Assembly (NCBI GenBank): GCA_963965975.1
Contig: OZ014415.1
Span: 3,291,001 to 3,355,000, forward strand
DNA length: 64,000 bases
Direction: 5' to 3'
Source of the DNA: Xestospongia bergquistia
Lineage: Eukaryota; Porifera; Demospongiae; Haplosclerida; Petrosiidae
Positions within the stretch are counted from its first letter, which is position 1; each line of letters starts with the position of its first letter. Positions 38,284 through 51,393 of this stretch are shown in pieces. A model generated the notes under the pieces. The model was given only the letters and a program-made list of their open reading frames with translations, did no database searches and was not told where the DNA came from. A program made the position numbers and the translations under genes.

Positions 38284-39295
38284 ATATTACCATTGTTGTC
38301 TTGTTTGTGTTGTGAGAACATTAGAATGGAAGTAACAATATTTCTTTATAAACTTTGCTCATTAAGACAACTAAAAGTGGAAAATGATCTATTAACACAA
38401 GAAAATATAATGTAGAGAATTTAATGTGAGAACTTCCTATTACAATGGATTTTCTGCTGCTGTCTACTATAGAATACTCTAAACCTACAGTTATAAAACA
38501 TTAATATTTAATATAATTATTAGGATCAGATAATGTGTGTGAGTATACAACATCTATTGTAACTGGTGACCTTTATACCTAGTCTAGCTAATAAGAGAGA
38601 AAAAAGCTGATAATTATTGTCTCCAACCATTTCAACTTACAACACATAATATTCCAACTCCACATCCAATGATCTCATGTCCCATTATACTGTATTCAGT
38701 TAAATTAGGTCTTTTAATCTTAATAGAGTATCCAATCCTTTCGATAGAGATAATTACATTATTAATATGTCAATATAGAGTATAGGACTAATGGAGTTGT
38801 TCATTTAATATCATCTCACCATTTACTATGTGAGTGAACAAACGTCTCTACTTCAGAAATATGTTGGACTTGAACAGTTGACGATTTTCATTATTCAACT
38901 GAACTGATCTCAGTATTATACTTAAATTGTAGTCTTTCGTCTCTTCTGAATATAAGATATGTCATGCTGACTTTTTTAGTCGGTCAAAAGTTGGATACAA
39001 ATACGTTCTTTACTGCCTGACTAAAGTCAGCGAGAATACATACACCTACAAAGGGTTAAAATTAATATCCCACCGACAAATAGACGCCAAGTAACTAGCT
39101 GTGAGAGAGACAAAAAAGTGCGACGTTAAAGAAGTAAGTGTTAAGCAAAACTGCTCTATTTTTATTTTCTACTAGTTTTGTTAAAGAAATAAATTGTTAA
39201 TAAAGAGAAAAAAATGTCAAGAGAAATTTAAAGAGAAAATAAAAAAGTGAACGAGAAGGAAGATTAAGAATAAACAACAAACTACTTACTATTTA
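37260..39295. other. Mostly gene-free stretch
   Basis: One exon-like minus-strand piece (about 37473-37568) follows an acceptor (TTCAATTTTAG) and reads VLNDMHLPLKSLDSASKNVH to a stop. I cannot connect it to a gene. A (TA)n run lies at 38239-38281. The 1.4 kb upstream of the gene C stop shows nothing else. Confidence 0.4.
38239..38281. repeat. (TA)n microsatellite
   Basis: A simple TA run. Confidence 0.9.
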
Positions 39296-42200
39296 TTACC
39301 AGAACACAAGTCTGTCTTTAATAACTTGATAACTGTATAACATCTTACAATACTCCTCGTGTTGTTTTGATAAGCGTAGTGTCTGTATTGTAGTATTTTT
39401 AGTAAGTGATGTACATATTGCCTTGATGTCATAATTGTTCAATGAAGTATTGTAGAGATATAGTTTTCTCAGTGATGTAGTTGTTTGTATTAGATCTACT
39501 ATTGTACTGGTACTAGCTGAAGTGATCTGAGGATTACCTCCGATGTCCAACAAAAGCAATGTTTGGTTTTTAGTAAGTCCTTCACAGATATATTGGACTC
39601 CTTTATCAGTGACATTACAGTTGGAGAGCCATAGTACTTTTAAACTTGCATTACTTGATAACATAGTAGATAAGTGAGTCATATCTTCATCTGTGATACC
39701 AGTAACATTATACAACACTAACTCCTCAAGTTTTTTATTATTAAAAAGACTATCACTGACTTGCTTGATACCACCAGTAAGTGAAGAGGACGACAGCTGT
39801 AGCATCCTTATTGTTTTATTAGTTTTTAGTATCTCTGATAATATAGATATACACTTACTGTCCAATGAAGTGTCCCATATATTAAATCTCCTAAGTATAC
39901 ACTTCTTAAGATTGTTTATAATAAATGCAGTACTTTCAGGAGATGATGAGATGAGACTAATACTCCATTCTTTTCCTGTTTGTTGTTCTTTTATTAATTT
40001 ACTTATAACATCTTCGCTTTCTATTACACTTGGACTAAAGAGACTAACAACATTGTTAACATCATTCCACTGAACACTTCCAGTGTCTCCTGTTATAAAA
40101 CAGAGTTAGTATATAGTATAGTACACACATAGTTATATATACTATAAAATAGTACACACAAAGTAATATATAGTATAACACACTACAATACACAAACAAC
40201 ACACTGAAGAATAAAAGGAAGCCATTACTGTATACTGAGTTTAGTTACTATGGCAACCAAATTACAGACATGCAACGGAAATAGCATTGTGAACGGAGAA
40301 GAAGATGGAGTTGTCATTTTAGTATACTGTAAATATCCTGTCAGTGGAATTTACTAAGATGCTTCTTAAATTACTACCTTTACTCTTAGTGTGTTTCCAG
40401 GTCTAGTTACAGTAAGTCATGTTACACATTTATTTCTGTTGCGAACAATAAGTGAAATGTGAAGGAAATTATGTATCTCTCTACATACTAATGTTGTACA
40501 CAGGAATGCCCTGTCATCATAAAAAGGTTGGTGAGTGTGGTTAAGTACAGTAGCTTTATTGAGCAGTAAATGCTAATAGATATAAAGTAGAAGGAATCAC
40601 AAGTAAGATGAATTATCAGTTTACTTGACTCTTTCCCTGATATGTTGAATGATTTTATTATGACTTTATTGCAGTTAAAGCAACAGATAGTCTGGTGTGA
40701 CCAGCCCCTTTGCTTAGAGAGGAAAGATCTGGTAATCCATCACAGTACAGTTGCACACTAGCATTCCTGGTAAAACCACAATCTATTGAACTTGTATTAG
40801 ACAAACCACATTGTTTTTATAGTCGCCAAAAAGCAATCAAAAAGGCTGACCTCACCAGACTATACATGTACTTGTCAGCTAAAAAAAGTGACAATGGAGA
40901 TCAAATAGTAACCATCTTTGTAGTATTTATGTTCTAAATACATGACGAATTTGAAAATAAAATTTGGCAAACAATTCAGGTTTTGTTAAAATTTTAACAT
41001 CAAAATAGTTTCACTGTAAACATTAAAACAGTCACTGATTAAGAAAAGAAATAATGATCTGAAAAGGATCATGCCAGTAACAATAATGTAGCAGTTAGTC
41101 CATTTTGGTTGCTATTCATGTCTATAAAGTTACATTATAAATAACAATATTTGTACCGTATGTGTATTTTGTTATATTGTAATTTTAATAAACTAATATA
41201 ACATTCTCTGAGTCTTACCTATTATCATAATTATAAACTTACTTGGAGGAGAGGTTTTGTCTTTATTATCAGCTGGACATTTTAACTGATCTTTTAACTC
41301 TAATATTGGTGGAGACTCTAGTAATCACAATTAAGACATATATATTATCACCTGCAGTTACAGGTACGGACTCTTCTTTGCTGAATTTTGTTTGGATTTC
41401 CTCAAGTTTTTGATCAGTTACTTGTTTATGAGCTTTTGGTATGAATGCTAGATCTAGTAACAATGAAATGAGAGGTAATTAATACTGAATGCAGTTACCT
41501 TTTAAGTTCTGCCTTAATGTCTCAAACTGTTTGTTTCTCTCTATTAATTGTAATGTCAATGATGCTATTACTTCCTGCAGTGTCTCCAACTCTTTTTGTC
41601 TCTCTGCAGACACTGACAGTAACTCTTCCTTAATAACTAAATAATTATTAATTATAATTATGTATTGATAAATCAGTAACACAGACTATCTTTAATACCT
41701 TCCTTCCTTTTCAAAAGTGATGTAAAATCTTTGATTGTTTTTTCTTTCATTAGTTTTCTTTCTATATAGAAACATTAAATTTTAAATCAGATATACCACA
41801 CTGTAAAAATTGATTGGTTGATTTAACCATTAATTGGTTATATAGGTTGCAATTTCAAACTTTTTTTTGTTAAATATTGTTTTATTACTAATGTGCTACT
41901 GCTTATGTAGTTCATAACCATCAATTTCATAATTAATTAGTAATCAAAAATAGTGTTATGTTAATATTTTTGAATATGCAATCTATATAACCATCAACCA
42001 ATCAATTTTTACAGTGTATATAATTGACAGCTTTAAATAAACAGTGAGTATTGACTATATGGACAAACACCTTCAATTTGTTGGACAACTGATGATATTT
42101 GTAAAGTCATCTTTCTACAAATGGTTTGTTGTAGTTCCAGCTGACCTCTCAACTCCTTTGTACTCTCTTCAACAATAGGTCTAATCTCCTACAAATCAAT

Positions 42201-44398
42201 AAACAACATACGTAGTAATTGTTATCTAATACTACTCATCTCTTACCTTGTCTCCTTGATGTTTGTCAAAAATAGTGTGGTAGCCTATTGTTAACTTGAT
42301 CACACCTAGTGGCTTCAACAAATCAAGATTTTTCTTTGCTGTCATCAACAGTAGGTCAAATAGACTTTGTGAAGCATAGCAGGTAACAATGATGGAGTTG
42401 CCTTCATTTACTGCTCTAACTTGTACTGACTTTGCCATATCTTTGAATGCTTTTGACAGCAATCCTCTAATGTCAAAGAGAGTATGTTCATCAGTCTTCC
42501 ACTCCAGAACAAACACAATAGTCTCACAGGTGAGTTGATGAGAAGATGATGAAATCATGAAGCTTTGATTACAACATACATCAGCTTTGATCTTCTCACA
42601 AAATTCATCAACTGATGTGTTGTAGTTTGCAATATGTACTCTAGATTCTCTAATATCATATTGATCAACAATACCCTCCAAACAGCATATGTTAATAATA
42701 GTACATTTATCTTGTACAATCTCCATGACATCATTAAAAGACTCGGCTATTGCTAACTGAGGTCTTAGTTCTCTGAAACACATCCGAAGATACATTTTAA
42801 GGTCTTCTAGTGAAGGGATGCCCTTAGCAATAAGAGGAGCAACAGTGTAAAAAAGTCTACCAAATTTCATTCTCATTTGATCAAAATCACGTTGAAAAGT
42901 GGGTTGGAGATTGACTTGGGAGTAAAAAGTTTGATCTATAAATAAAACATTATAACTTGTATATATATATATACTGGTACTTACCATATTCTTTGAGTAT
43001 ATCTTTAGCAACAAGTACTGTTTGTTCAAATTTTAACAAGACGCTTGCAAACACTCTTAATTTGCCAGGATCTTCATACAATGTAGTACATAGTGCTCTC
43101 AATGGACCATCTCCTAGTATACCTCCAAATTTATTGATTTCATCTAATGTCTCCTTAGAGATCACTCTCTCTGTATATAACATCTGAACAGTATCCACAG
43201 GAAGAGTAAGTGGTGAGATCCTATCAGAGTATTTCTGTAACATTTGACAAGCTGGAGTGGATAAGATATCTATAAATAAGAAAAGAAGTGATTCATTAAT
43301 ATAATTTTGATATATTAAATCATTTATAATATGAAATGCACTGTGGTCTTATCCAGAGATTTCTTTATTCTTTTTAGCCTCCTCAAGTGACCTATACCAC
43401 ATGCACAGAATACAGACAAGAGATATCTCACATGATGTGCAAGATGATTATTGATGACTCAGCATTTCTCTTCAATCAAAGGGAAAAAAGCTTTGCCGTT
43501 TGGTACGTCTACTGGGTATTTTGCACTCTAATTGACAAAAGGTCCAATACTTTCCAACTTCTTAGTAAAAGTTAGTGATTCTCCAATGACAGCTATGGTG
43601 CTAGTATTTTTAGTTCATGCTCAATGTATCAACAAAGATAACTGCCAAAAGTTAGTAAAACTGTCATAACTTTCCAAAAAAGTATTTTTGCAAAAATTCT
43701 TAATTTAAAAAGTTGGAAAATGTCATAAGCTGTATGCAGAAGGTTTTTATTGAGTTCTCGAGTCTTCACTGAAAGATAGGCTTTTTTTCAAAGGTTTTTC
43801 AGACTTTTAAAGCTTTTTGCTCATTTGATGTTTTTTTGGTAGTATTCTTAAGAAGTACAGAAGTTTGCTACTGTCCACTATAGTTTAGTGGCTACCAGTG
43901 CTGTGTTCGCTGAGTTAAGTAGTTCAAAGCCTTTTGCCACATACACACACACACACACTGACAGACTACAGTAGCCCTTGCTATGCACCCATGCACAGTG
44001 AGGTTAACTAGTACAAAAATTCTCTTACTGAAAGTCTTCAATTTTTCAGCAGCAAAATTTTCTTCCGTCATATTGAGAGCATTAACTAGTGAGTCCAATG
44101 TAGGACCTCCACTCTCTTTGACTTTGTCAGCTTTATTCAACCACATGGTCAAACACTCCTGAAGACATCTCCCAACATCATCTTTATGGTTTACTTCAAT
44201 ATCTTCAAGAGTGGGTGGTAATAAACCCAGTTGTAGACCAAGTGGAAACCATTTACGATTTCGAAAGTAGCCTTGTTTTAAAGCTTTAATGATATCTTTC
44301 AAATTACTAACATCTATAATAACAATGTAAAGAAGAAAATCAACTTAAAGTGTATACAGTCAAGTTAACTCACTCAGTTCACTTTGATTTGCTGCCAT
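39296..44398 (-). CDS. Gene C: Death - CARD-like - coiled coil - LRR protein without NACHT
   Basis: Ten exons: 44398-44374, 44313-44029, 43269-42985, 42935-42247, 42188-42071, 41761-41699, 41636-41499, 41453-41352, 41317-41243 and 40089-39296. They sum to 2,574 bases, 857 residues, with every GT-AG junction in phase. Residues 9-103 are a Death domain (RNRKWFPLGLQLGLLPPTLE). Residues 104-198 are CARD-like (RISPLTLPVDTVQMLY, ALCTTLYEDPGKL). Residues 199-428 are a helical plus mixed region of no named family (LEDLKMYLRMCFRELRPQLA, then LLKPLGVIKLTIGYH). Residues 429-593 are charged coiled coil spread over small exons. Residues from about 650 to 857 are ribonuclease-inhibitor/NLRC-type LRRs (LEELVLYNVTGITDED, LKVLWLSNCNVTDKG, LRKLYLYNTSLNNYD). 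No P-loop is visible. The layout suggests a cytosolic pattern-recognition or adaptor role (inference). Confidence 0.88.
40090..41242. other. Large intron of gene C
   Basis: A 1.15-kb intron. A plus-strand open frame (40710-40937) has no splice or domain support and I do not call it a gene. Confidence 0.45.
41799..42016. mobile_element. MITE in an intron of gene C
   Basis: The ends are inverted copies, CACTGTAAAAATTGATTGG on both sides reading inward, and the similarity continues through GGTTATATAGGTTGCA-type sequence. It is about 218 bases with no coding capacity. A solo end of the same family lies at about 15395-15418. No clear target duplication. Confidence 0.75.
43270..44028. other. Intron between Death and CARD-like exons of gene C
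   Basis: A 759-base intron with T-rich tracts and a CACACACACA run near 43948. No other gene seen. Confidence 0.4.
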
Positions 44399-46049
44399 AA
44401 CTAAGAACTAGGGAGTGTCTAGTACAAGTAAAGGGTGGGACTGCATACCAGGAATATGAATATTGTAACGTTTACTATAAATAGTATCTTATTAGTTGTT
44501 TGTGATATAAATAACATTTTCCCTTATTTGGTAAAATAAACTAACATTGTATATTGTATATACTTGTTAGTAGTCATGTTCACGTTAAAGTTTAATACTC
44601 AGGTATATTTATGTTCTATTTAATAACTTACTAATAACTCATGTTATCTTTAAATGCAACATGGTGAGATGAATGGATGCATGAATTAATGTAATGGTTT
44701 AATGTCACGTAACCAAACACATGATAGGGAATAGTGTATTACCAGTTTGTATTTGAAGTTTGAATATAAATAGATGAATGAATATAATATAAATAGATCT
44801 TACTTTGTAAATCATATGATTTATTCTGTAGAGATGATATTTTTGAAGTAGATACACATATAAAAACAAATAATACAACTTGTCAATCAAGAAATAAAAA
44901 GCAGTTAAACCAACATGTATCTGATGATTATGTCATAAATAGAGGACAAGTGATTGTCAAGATGATTAATAGTTATACACTGATAACGGAGGTTATCATT
45001 TACTACTGATATGATATAAACAATATGCAATAATTATTAATATATAAACATACATATATTATATAATGATATGACATTGTTAAAGTAGATACACTTATAA
45101 AAACAATTGATACATAAGAAAAACAAAACACGTTAAACCAGGTGGTTGTCAAGAAAATTGGTAGTCAAACTTATATTGGAGGCAATCATTTAACACTTAT
45201 ATTATATAAACAATATGTAATAATTGCAAGAACATAATAGTATATAAAATAACACATATTATTAAAATATATAGCTAATAAATATGTAGTTTATATAACT
45301 TGTTAAATATATAACTACTTATATAGTTTATATAACTAGACTTGTTAATCATGAGGGAAGACTTGAGTCCATCACAGCTTTCTCTATTCCAAACTGAGCT
45401 CAGTATCATGTGTATTGTGTTTTATTACTGGTTATTATTTATTAAAAATGTTATATAATAATTAATGGGAAGACACGTCCATTTTGAATATTATGTGCTT
45501 GTTCTTCTGGTTAAGGCAGTCAAAAATTTTAGACAACAACCTAATTATCCTTGGGTGGGACTCATTTTTCCACATGACTTTCATGGCTGAGTAATAGTAC
45601 TCAATTTCATGATGTGGATTTGAACCATGACATATGAGTTTCATTTACATGCAAGTGTTTCCCTAGACTTGTTAGTCCTGAGGGAAAACTTGAGTCCATC
45701 GCAGTCAATGTTTAATTACTGTTTAGCTAATCATGTGACAATGATGATTAAGCCTGATCTGTTCACTCTGTCATTTTACCACGAAGTGTGAGTGTAATGA
45801 AATGATATTAAAGGTAAAAACAATTCTCTTGATAATTAGTATATAATAGACATTATATTATTTTGCCTTTAATATGATGATGAGAGATTAATATTCTGTT
45901 GTCTTTTTTTAAGCGTAAGACATGTATTATAATACCATTCAGAAAAAGGAGAATATTTGATGTTAACACAGTTCCTATTGAATGTAAGTGAAAGTAGAGT
46001 AATTGTATGTTTGATTACTGAAAGGAAAAGATTTATTAATATTCGTTCT
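44399..46049. other. Intergenic stretch upstream of gene C
   Basis: AT-rich sequence. Contains two loosely similar segments near 44830-44890 and 45080-45130 (GTAGATACAC.TATAAAAACAA) and the direct repeat pair listed at 45337-45704. No coding exon supported. Confidence 0.4.
45337..45704. repeat. Direct repeat pair, about 41 bases, 326 bases apart
   Basis: CTAGACTTGTTAATCATGAG at 45337 and CTAGACTTGTTAGTCCTGAG at 45663, both continuing to ACTTGAGTCCATC.CAG. The intervening 285 bases hold a GGTTCAAATCC box on the minus strand (about 45617-45627). It is like a pol III B box but no good A box is seen. Confidence 0.5.
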
Positions 46050-47020
46050 TCTCATCTTCTCATTCGCATACCATTGATACGACTCTTTACATGAATGACA
46101 TAGAATCATACCATTGTTGTAGAAACAATGTCACATGATTTGCATGACCATTCAATTCTGTTGTCATTCATTATATAATAACGAGCATTAATAAAAGCTT
46201 TAACACATGACGCTTTAACATTCATCTTTTGTTGACACCAGCTGTTTTTCAGTAACTTAGCCCATTGATATTTGTGGTGGTAGTATTCCTGTTTAAAGTA
46301 ACTTGCAAAGCATTATGTGCTTCAATACTGTCAATGTGTGCTGTGAACTTGTTCATAAGTATTTCAGAACTTTTGTTGTCTGTCATCATCAAGAATTATG
46401 TTGAGGGTATGGCATACTTGACACTTCTGTCTTTTGCCATTTGATAAATTGCAATGCACCTTACCATGTACATTCTACATGCAGTCAACATAGGATTTTC
46501 TTTGGCTGTTTATTGAATCATGCATTATGAATCTGTAAAAGTCATAAACCACATTTATCAACAATCATTACTGTGGTTAATTGAAAGTCATATCCTGTTG
46601 TCTTATTTGTTGAGTCAAGATGATATTGTTTCCAAATTCTTTCATCATTGCACATTGTAATGTGACTGAAGGATCAACACAAAGTCATCCTCTTCCGAAT
46701 ACTGCAGTCATCTGCTGCTTTCTACCCTCCTTGTAGTTTATAGAGAAAAACAGGGTTATCAGCACCCTTTGTCTCATTTCCTCCACCCATAGTGCTACAT
46801 TCATTGAGTTATTTGAATGATGTTGAACTCCTCTGAGCTTATATGCTTTCTTGATGTTCACAATATCTTCATCTGTTAGCAAGTGTGTCCTCTTTTTTTC
46901 ATTATCATATTGTGTGTCACATTGTTCTACTATAATTAGTTTGGTGTTTTTGTCACATGTAACAATTATAGTTGCTGTGCAGTGTAATTTGATCTTTGAG
47001 GCTTTAATTAGACTTCTCAT
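46050..47020 (-). mobile_element. Probable MULE/SWIM-type DNA transposase remnant
   Basis: The minus-strand frame 47020-46685 reads LHCTATIIVTCDKNTKLIIV, then HLLTDEDIVNIKKAYKLRGV. This resembles the FAR1-like N-terminal region of MULE-derived ZSWIM-type transposases (C.A...I......L.I followed by L...DI.N). Further fragments such as DPSVTLQCAMMKEFGNNIIL and YDFYRFIMHDSINS continue below it in broken frames. Several stops interrupt it. The family call is by pattern only. Confidence 0.4.
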
Positions 47021-48322
47021 GCCAGTTGATTCACTAAGAAAAAAATGCCAAAATAGAAGTAAACTACCCTCTTATTTTCTGTTTACTATTTCCCTGTATA
47101 TCCTACATATGTTGAATCTCTTGCAACTTCCATTTCATCTTTCCACAGAGAAACTGTAAAGGTAAATTGTCGCATATAAAGAATTATATTAAATACAAAT
47201 AAGATTTGATATGTTAGTGGTAGCATCATGAAACCACCTTTTGGCATAGATTGGAATAATATATGCTGCTTTAATCAGGTTTCTTTTGCCATTTAAAGAC
47301 AATTTTTATCATTTTCATAATGAATGAAATGATGTTGTTACTACACACTTTGCTTTTTCCACTCCTGCATTGGTTTTAGGATTCATGTGCTCATCACTAT
47401 TACTCCTAATGATATTATAGTCAGCATTCTATGATATGATTATCACATCAGATTACACTACATATGCATATGTATAGTTTATCAAAGAACAGTAGATGGG
47501 CAGATATGTTGGAGATGTGCAGACAGATGTTGTCCTGGAAGAGCAGTCAAGTCTGTGACAGAAGTCATTTAATGCAGCTGGCTGCAGGAGGACTTCCAAG
47601 AAGGAGAAGAAAGTACAGAAACCATGAGAACAGACTGAAAATTATTAATGTAAAGCATGAAATTATACATTACAAGAACTTCTTAGGGCGTATAGCCACT
47701 GGGTATCTTTGTAATTACTGTTATTTAAATCATTATTTAAATCATTTAAAAGTTTTTAGACAAAATGGGACAATTGTGCATTTTGTTAGACGAAATGGGA
47801 TTAGACGAAATGGCTATAAACTGTCAACTTTTCATAATTCTTTGACTCCCAATGACATGTACACGTCACTTCAAACTAGCATTCTTAATTGCTTTTTTAA
47901 AAATGAAATAATTTTCAGTATAAGTTGTTCCACTTACAAGTACAACTACTTTGGAGAAGTTGGACTATGGAAAAGACATCTTGATTATCTTGCAATTGCA
48001 GCTTCCATTCTTCTTTACTTAATTCCAATACTTGAGAGGTATCAGCAATAGCTAGAGCAGATTTGTGTCTTTTTTTATTTCAGATTTATGATGAGTTGTC
48101 TTCCCATTTTCTTCCTTTCGTAGTTGTTCATATATCAAATTGGCAACAATTCTGAAGAGCACATGTCATAGTTTGTCAACTCTCCAGTTGTGTTTATTTT
48201 CCAAGTACTCAGACCATAACTCAAACTAGGCCCGTCTACTACACACGTAGAATCATTTGCCCTCAAAGATGGCGGCCTAACAACTGTTGCTATGCAGAAA
48301 TAAAGCCACGCCTTCTGTCTCT

Positions 48323-51300
48323 ATGCAGAAATCTACATTAGAAGATCTAACACGTTCCTTAACAGATGAAGAAGACAGAATGAAAAATTGGGAAGAGGAG
48401 AAACTAGTGTTAACCTCACAAGTTAAAGCATACAGTCGTCAGTGTGAAGAGTTGAAGAAAATGATGGTACAACTTCAAGAACAATCTAAACTTTTGGAAG
48501 AGCAACTCCATCACAAACAACTAATAGAAAATGAGGTATGCTAAGGTGTAATTTAAGCAACTGCTTTCACAAAAATCTATTTTTTCTTATTGACTGATAT
48601 AGATTACTTCCAATGTTAGTGCAAGTTATGACAATTTAAATAGCTTTGCTGGCGTAATAGACATACAGGCTAACTAAGTGCTGTAACCCTCACCACTGAG
48701 AATATTGAAAGTTAACTCTGTAGTATAAGTTGAGCAAAGTAGCAGCCAAAATAGTCTACAAAATCTAACCAAATAGAATTAGTAGGAGCAAATTATTAGT
48801 AAACTTGTTAGTTGCATGAATACTGGTCATGTACATACATTGAGTTTCTGTTTCTGTTCACATTTTAGTTAAAAGCAGAAGTGGCAGATTTGGAGATGCA
48901 AATAAAGGCTCAGATTAAGGAATCTTTGAAAATGCAAAATGCTAATAGAGTGAGTTTAATTCATTAATTAGGATGTAAGAAACTCATCATACTGAATAAA
49001 AAGTGCTAATTTCATTGTATCTATTTCAGTTGATATAACGAATATGTACTTCTATCAAATTTAATTAACACCAATATTATCTAAAATACTTAAGAGTTGA
49101 GATGCTAGCAAAATAATATGTACCTATAACCATTATATGGGGTCTTGTATCACAATTTGAAGTGAAAGCCTGTTCTTCTGGTATAAATGAGACTCTGCAT
49201 ACTAATATTTCATTTTTCATAAATTAAGAAACAAGCTGGTTGTGCCTTTAAATAATTTGTTGGTAGGAGGTATAGCAATTAACAAGTAACAAATTTGAAG
49301 TTATGAATTCCTAAAATTTATCAATTCACAAAATGTTACTCCAAGTTTTCTAAGAAACCTAAAGAAACTTTGAGGTTTGATTAGCCCCATCTGTTGTTGT
49401 ATAATTATTGAAATTCATTTGTCACTATACATGTAGGCAATTAACGTGTGGTTTAATTTTATCAAGCATTTTTAATTAACAATAGAATTAAATAAAGTCA
49501 ACAGGGTGTAGTGGTAATGAATGTAATGTATGCACTTATATACATAACATGTGATCATGCATATAGCATTGCTTGCCATGTGTCTGGCACTAGGCAGTAA
49601 CTAAACATGTACATGTATTGCAGACCTCAAACACTTTACTATCAAAACATTAACCACTTAACTTTACCACAAGTGTTCTATGCTACAGTGCTCCTGTATG
49701 AAAATCACATTGCAACAAAGGCCAACACATTATTTGCTGCATAATACAACACATTATGACATATTAAAAGTTAATAAGAAATGTTATAGCATCATTTTTC
49801 TCAACTTTATTGAGAAATAATAATTAATCAGAATTATCTGGAAGACCATCTCTGAGTATATGTGTAAGTAGCAGGTATGTTTGTTTTCTACATTAAAAAG
49901 ACAATTTGCTTTATCTTTCAATTATTTCAATGGTTTTGTTTGTCTTGGAACAGATGCTTCTGATAAGCAAGAGCTTTTTTCTTTTCAGTTTTGGTTCATC
50001 AACAAATATGACTAAATGATGTTTACTCACTCTTGTACTCTGTTTGTAAATTCATAAGTTGTACATACTTAGACAAGAATTTCTTATAAATCCCTATATG
50101 TACTAGCAACAATACATATATATATATATATATATGTCTACTCACTTTGTTTTATTCTGCTTTCTATCTGATAATTCAAACAGACAAATGAAATTAAACT
50201 ATATCTTTATATCACTAATGCGTATAGCCACTAATGAACTTCATGTTCTTTTGTCCTTTAATTCTGTTCTATATATATATATATATATATATTAGCACTA
50301 ATTGTTAGGGTCTTGAAATAACCATCCTTGCCTTTTAGTAAGTTTTTATGGTATATCTACAACTTATGTATTAGCATTTAAAAGCACTAAACTTTTATTG
50401 ATCTCTATAACTGATAAAAAGTATGAGACTATGTGTATATATGTCCTGCTCCTTTTATAGACTCTCAGTATGAAGCTACAGAAATCTAATAGTGAATTAC
50501 AAGAAGCTAAAGATCTGCTTGCTAAGTGGATGGCTGTACTCCCTCCTGAATATCAGAGGATTCTTGGACAACATGTTAAGAGCGACCTTCAACCTAATTT
50601 AGCTCCTAATACAGCTAGACATAATCTTAGTCCTGCCCCTGCTGAATATCTACCTGAAGAGGTCCGAGTCAGGCAGAGACATAACTATACTGTTGCACCA
50701 TCTATTCCCTCTTATAATATACCTGCACAACCAACTACTGATGGAGATAGCAGTCATAGTGATCTTGTACTTCATACATCTACACAAGTACCAAAACAGT
50801 TGCAAAGCCAAGCCACAATTGGCCCTTCAAACCCACCACAATACAGAAAGCAATATTCTAGACAAGCTCAACAACAGAGAGAACAAGGCAAACAAAAACC
50901 ACGACAAGAAGATAGACTTAAGCTACTTGAAGAACAAAGAAGAAGAGAAGAACTTCTTGCTAACCAGGCACTATGGGAACTGGAGAAAGCTGAAATAGAA
51001 CGAGCTAGTAAACAAAGAAATTGTGACCTTTCTCAACCCACATCTACTGGCTATCCACTGAGTTCTAGTGAATCCAGAGCACAAGCTCAAGACAAAAAAG
51101 TTGGTGAAATGGTGGGTGGAGCTTCTGCATCCATTGATAATACAAAGACATCTGAGGAAATACCTGAAAATTCACTCTTGCAGAATATAGACCAAGAAAT
51201 CCAGGATTATGCTAATGATGTTCGTGATATGACAAGACGCCCTACTACTAAAGAAGTAGAAGCTGAGAATGAAGATACTTCACTGGCCTTTGATCCTAAT

Positions 51301-51393
51301 CTGGTATGTTATAAATGTGGTAAACGATATCGTATTGGAGAGATACAAAAGTTTAAGCGTCACATCAAAGAACTATGTCCTATGAAGAAATAG
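48323..51393 (+). CDS. Coiled-coil protein with C-terminal C2HC zinc finger, copy 2
   Basis: Exons 48323-48535, 48869-48949 and 50461-51393 give 408 residues. An upstream in-frame ATG at 48287 could add 12 residues but is not shared in frame with copy 1, so the inner start is preferred. Layout is the same as copy 1: N-terminal heptads, Pro/Gln-rich middle, charged coil, and a C-x2-C-x14-H-x4-C finger (CYKCGKRYRIGE, KRHIKELC). Indels against copy 1 within exon 3 are all multiples of three (loss of SH near residue 172, gain of E near residue 374), and the finger is kept. Both copies therefore look selected for coding. Function as for copy 1, inferred adaptor. Confidence 0.85.

Noticed and set aside
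40710-40937. Plus-strand open frame inside a gene C intron.
   Set aside because: No domain, no splice support and antisense to an intron of a well-supported gene.
43387-43575. Plus-strand open frame in the gene C intron between Death and CARD-like exons.
   Set aside because: Short, no recognisable motif and no matching exon signals.
45600-45664. Possible tRNA or intact SINE from the GGTTCAAATCC box.
   Set aside because: No cloverleaf and no convincing A box could be built around it.
47464-48051. 195-residue open frame spanning the left edge of duplication copy 2.
   Set aside because: Its second half is the duplicated non-coding flank also present at 15966-16190, where the frame differs. 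Composition is AT-driven.
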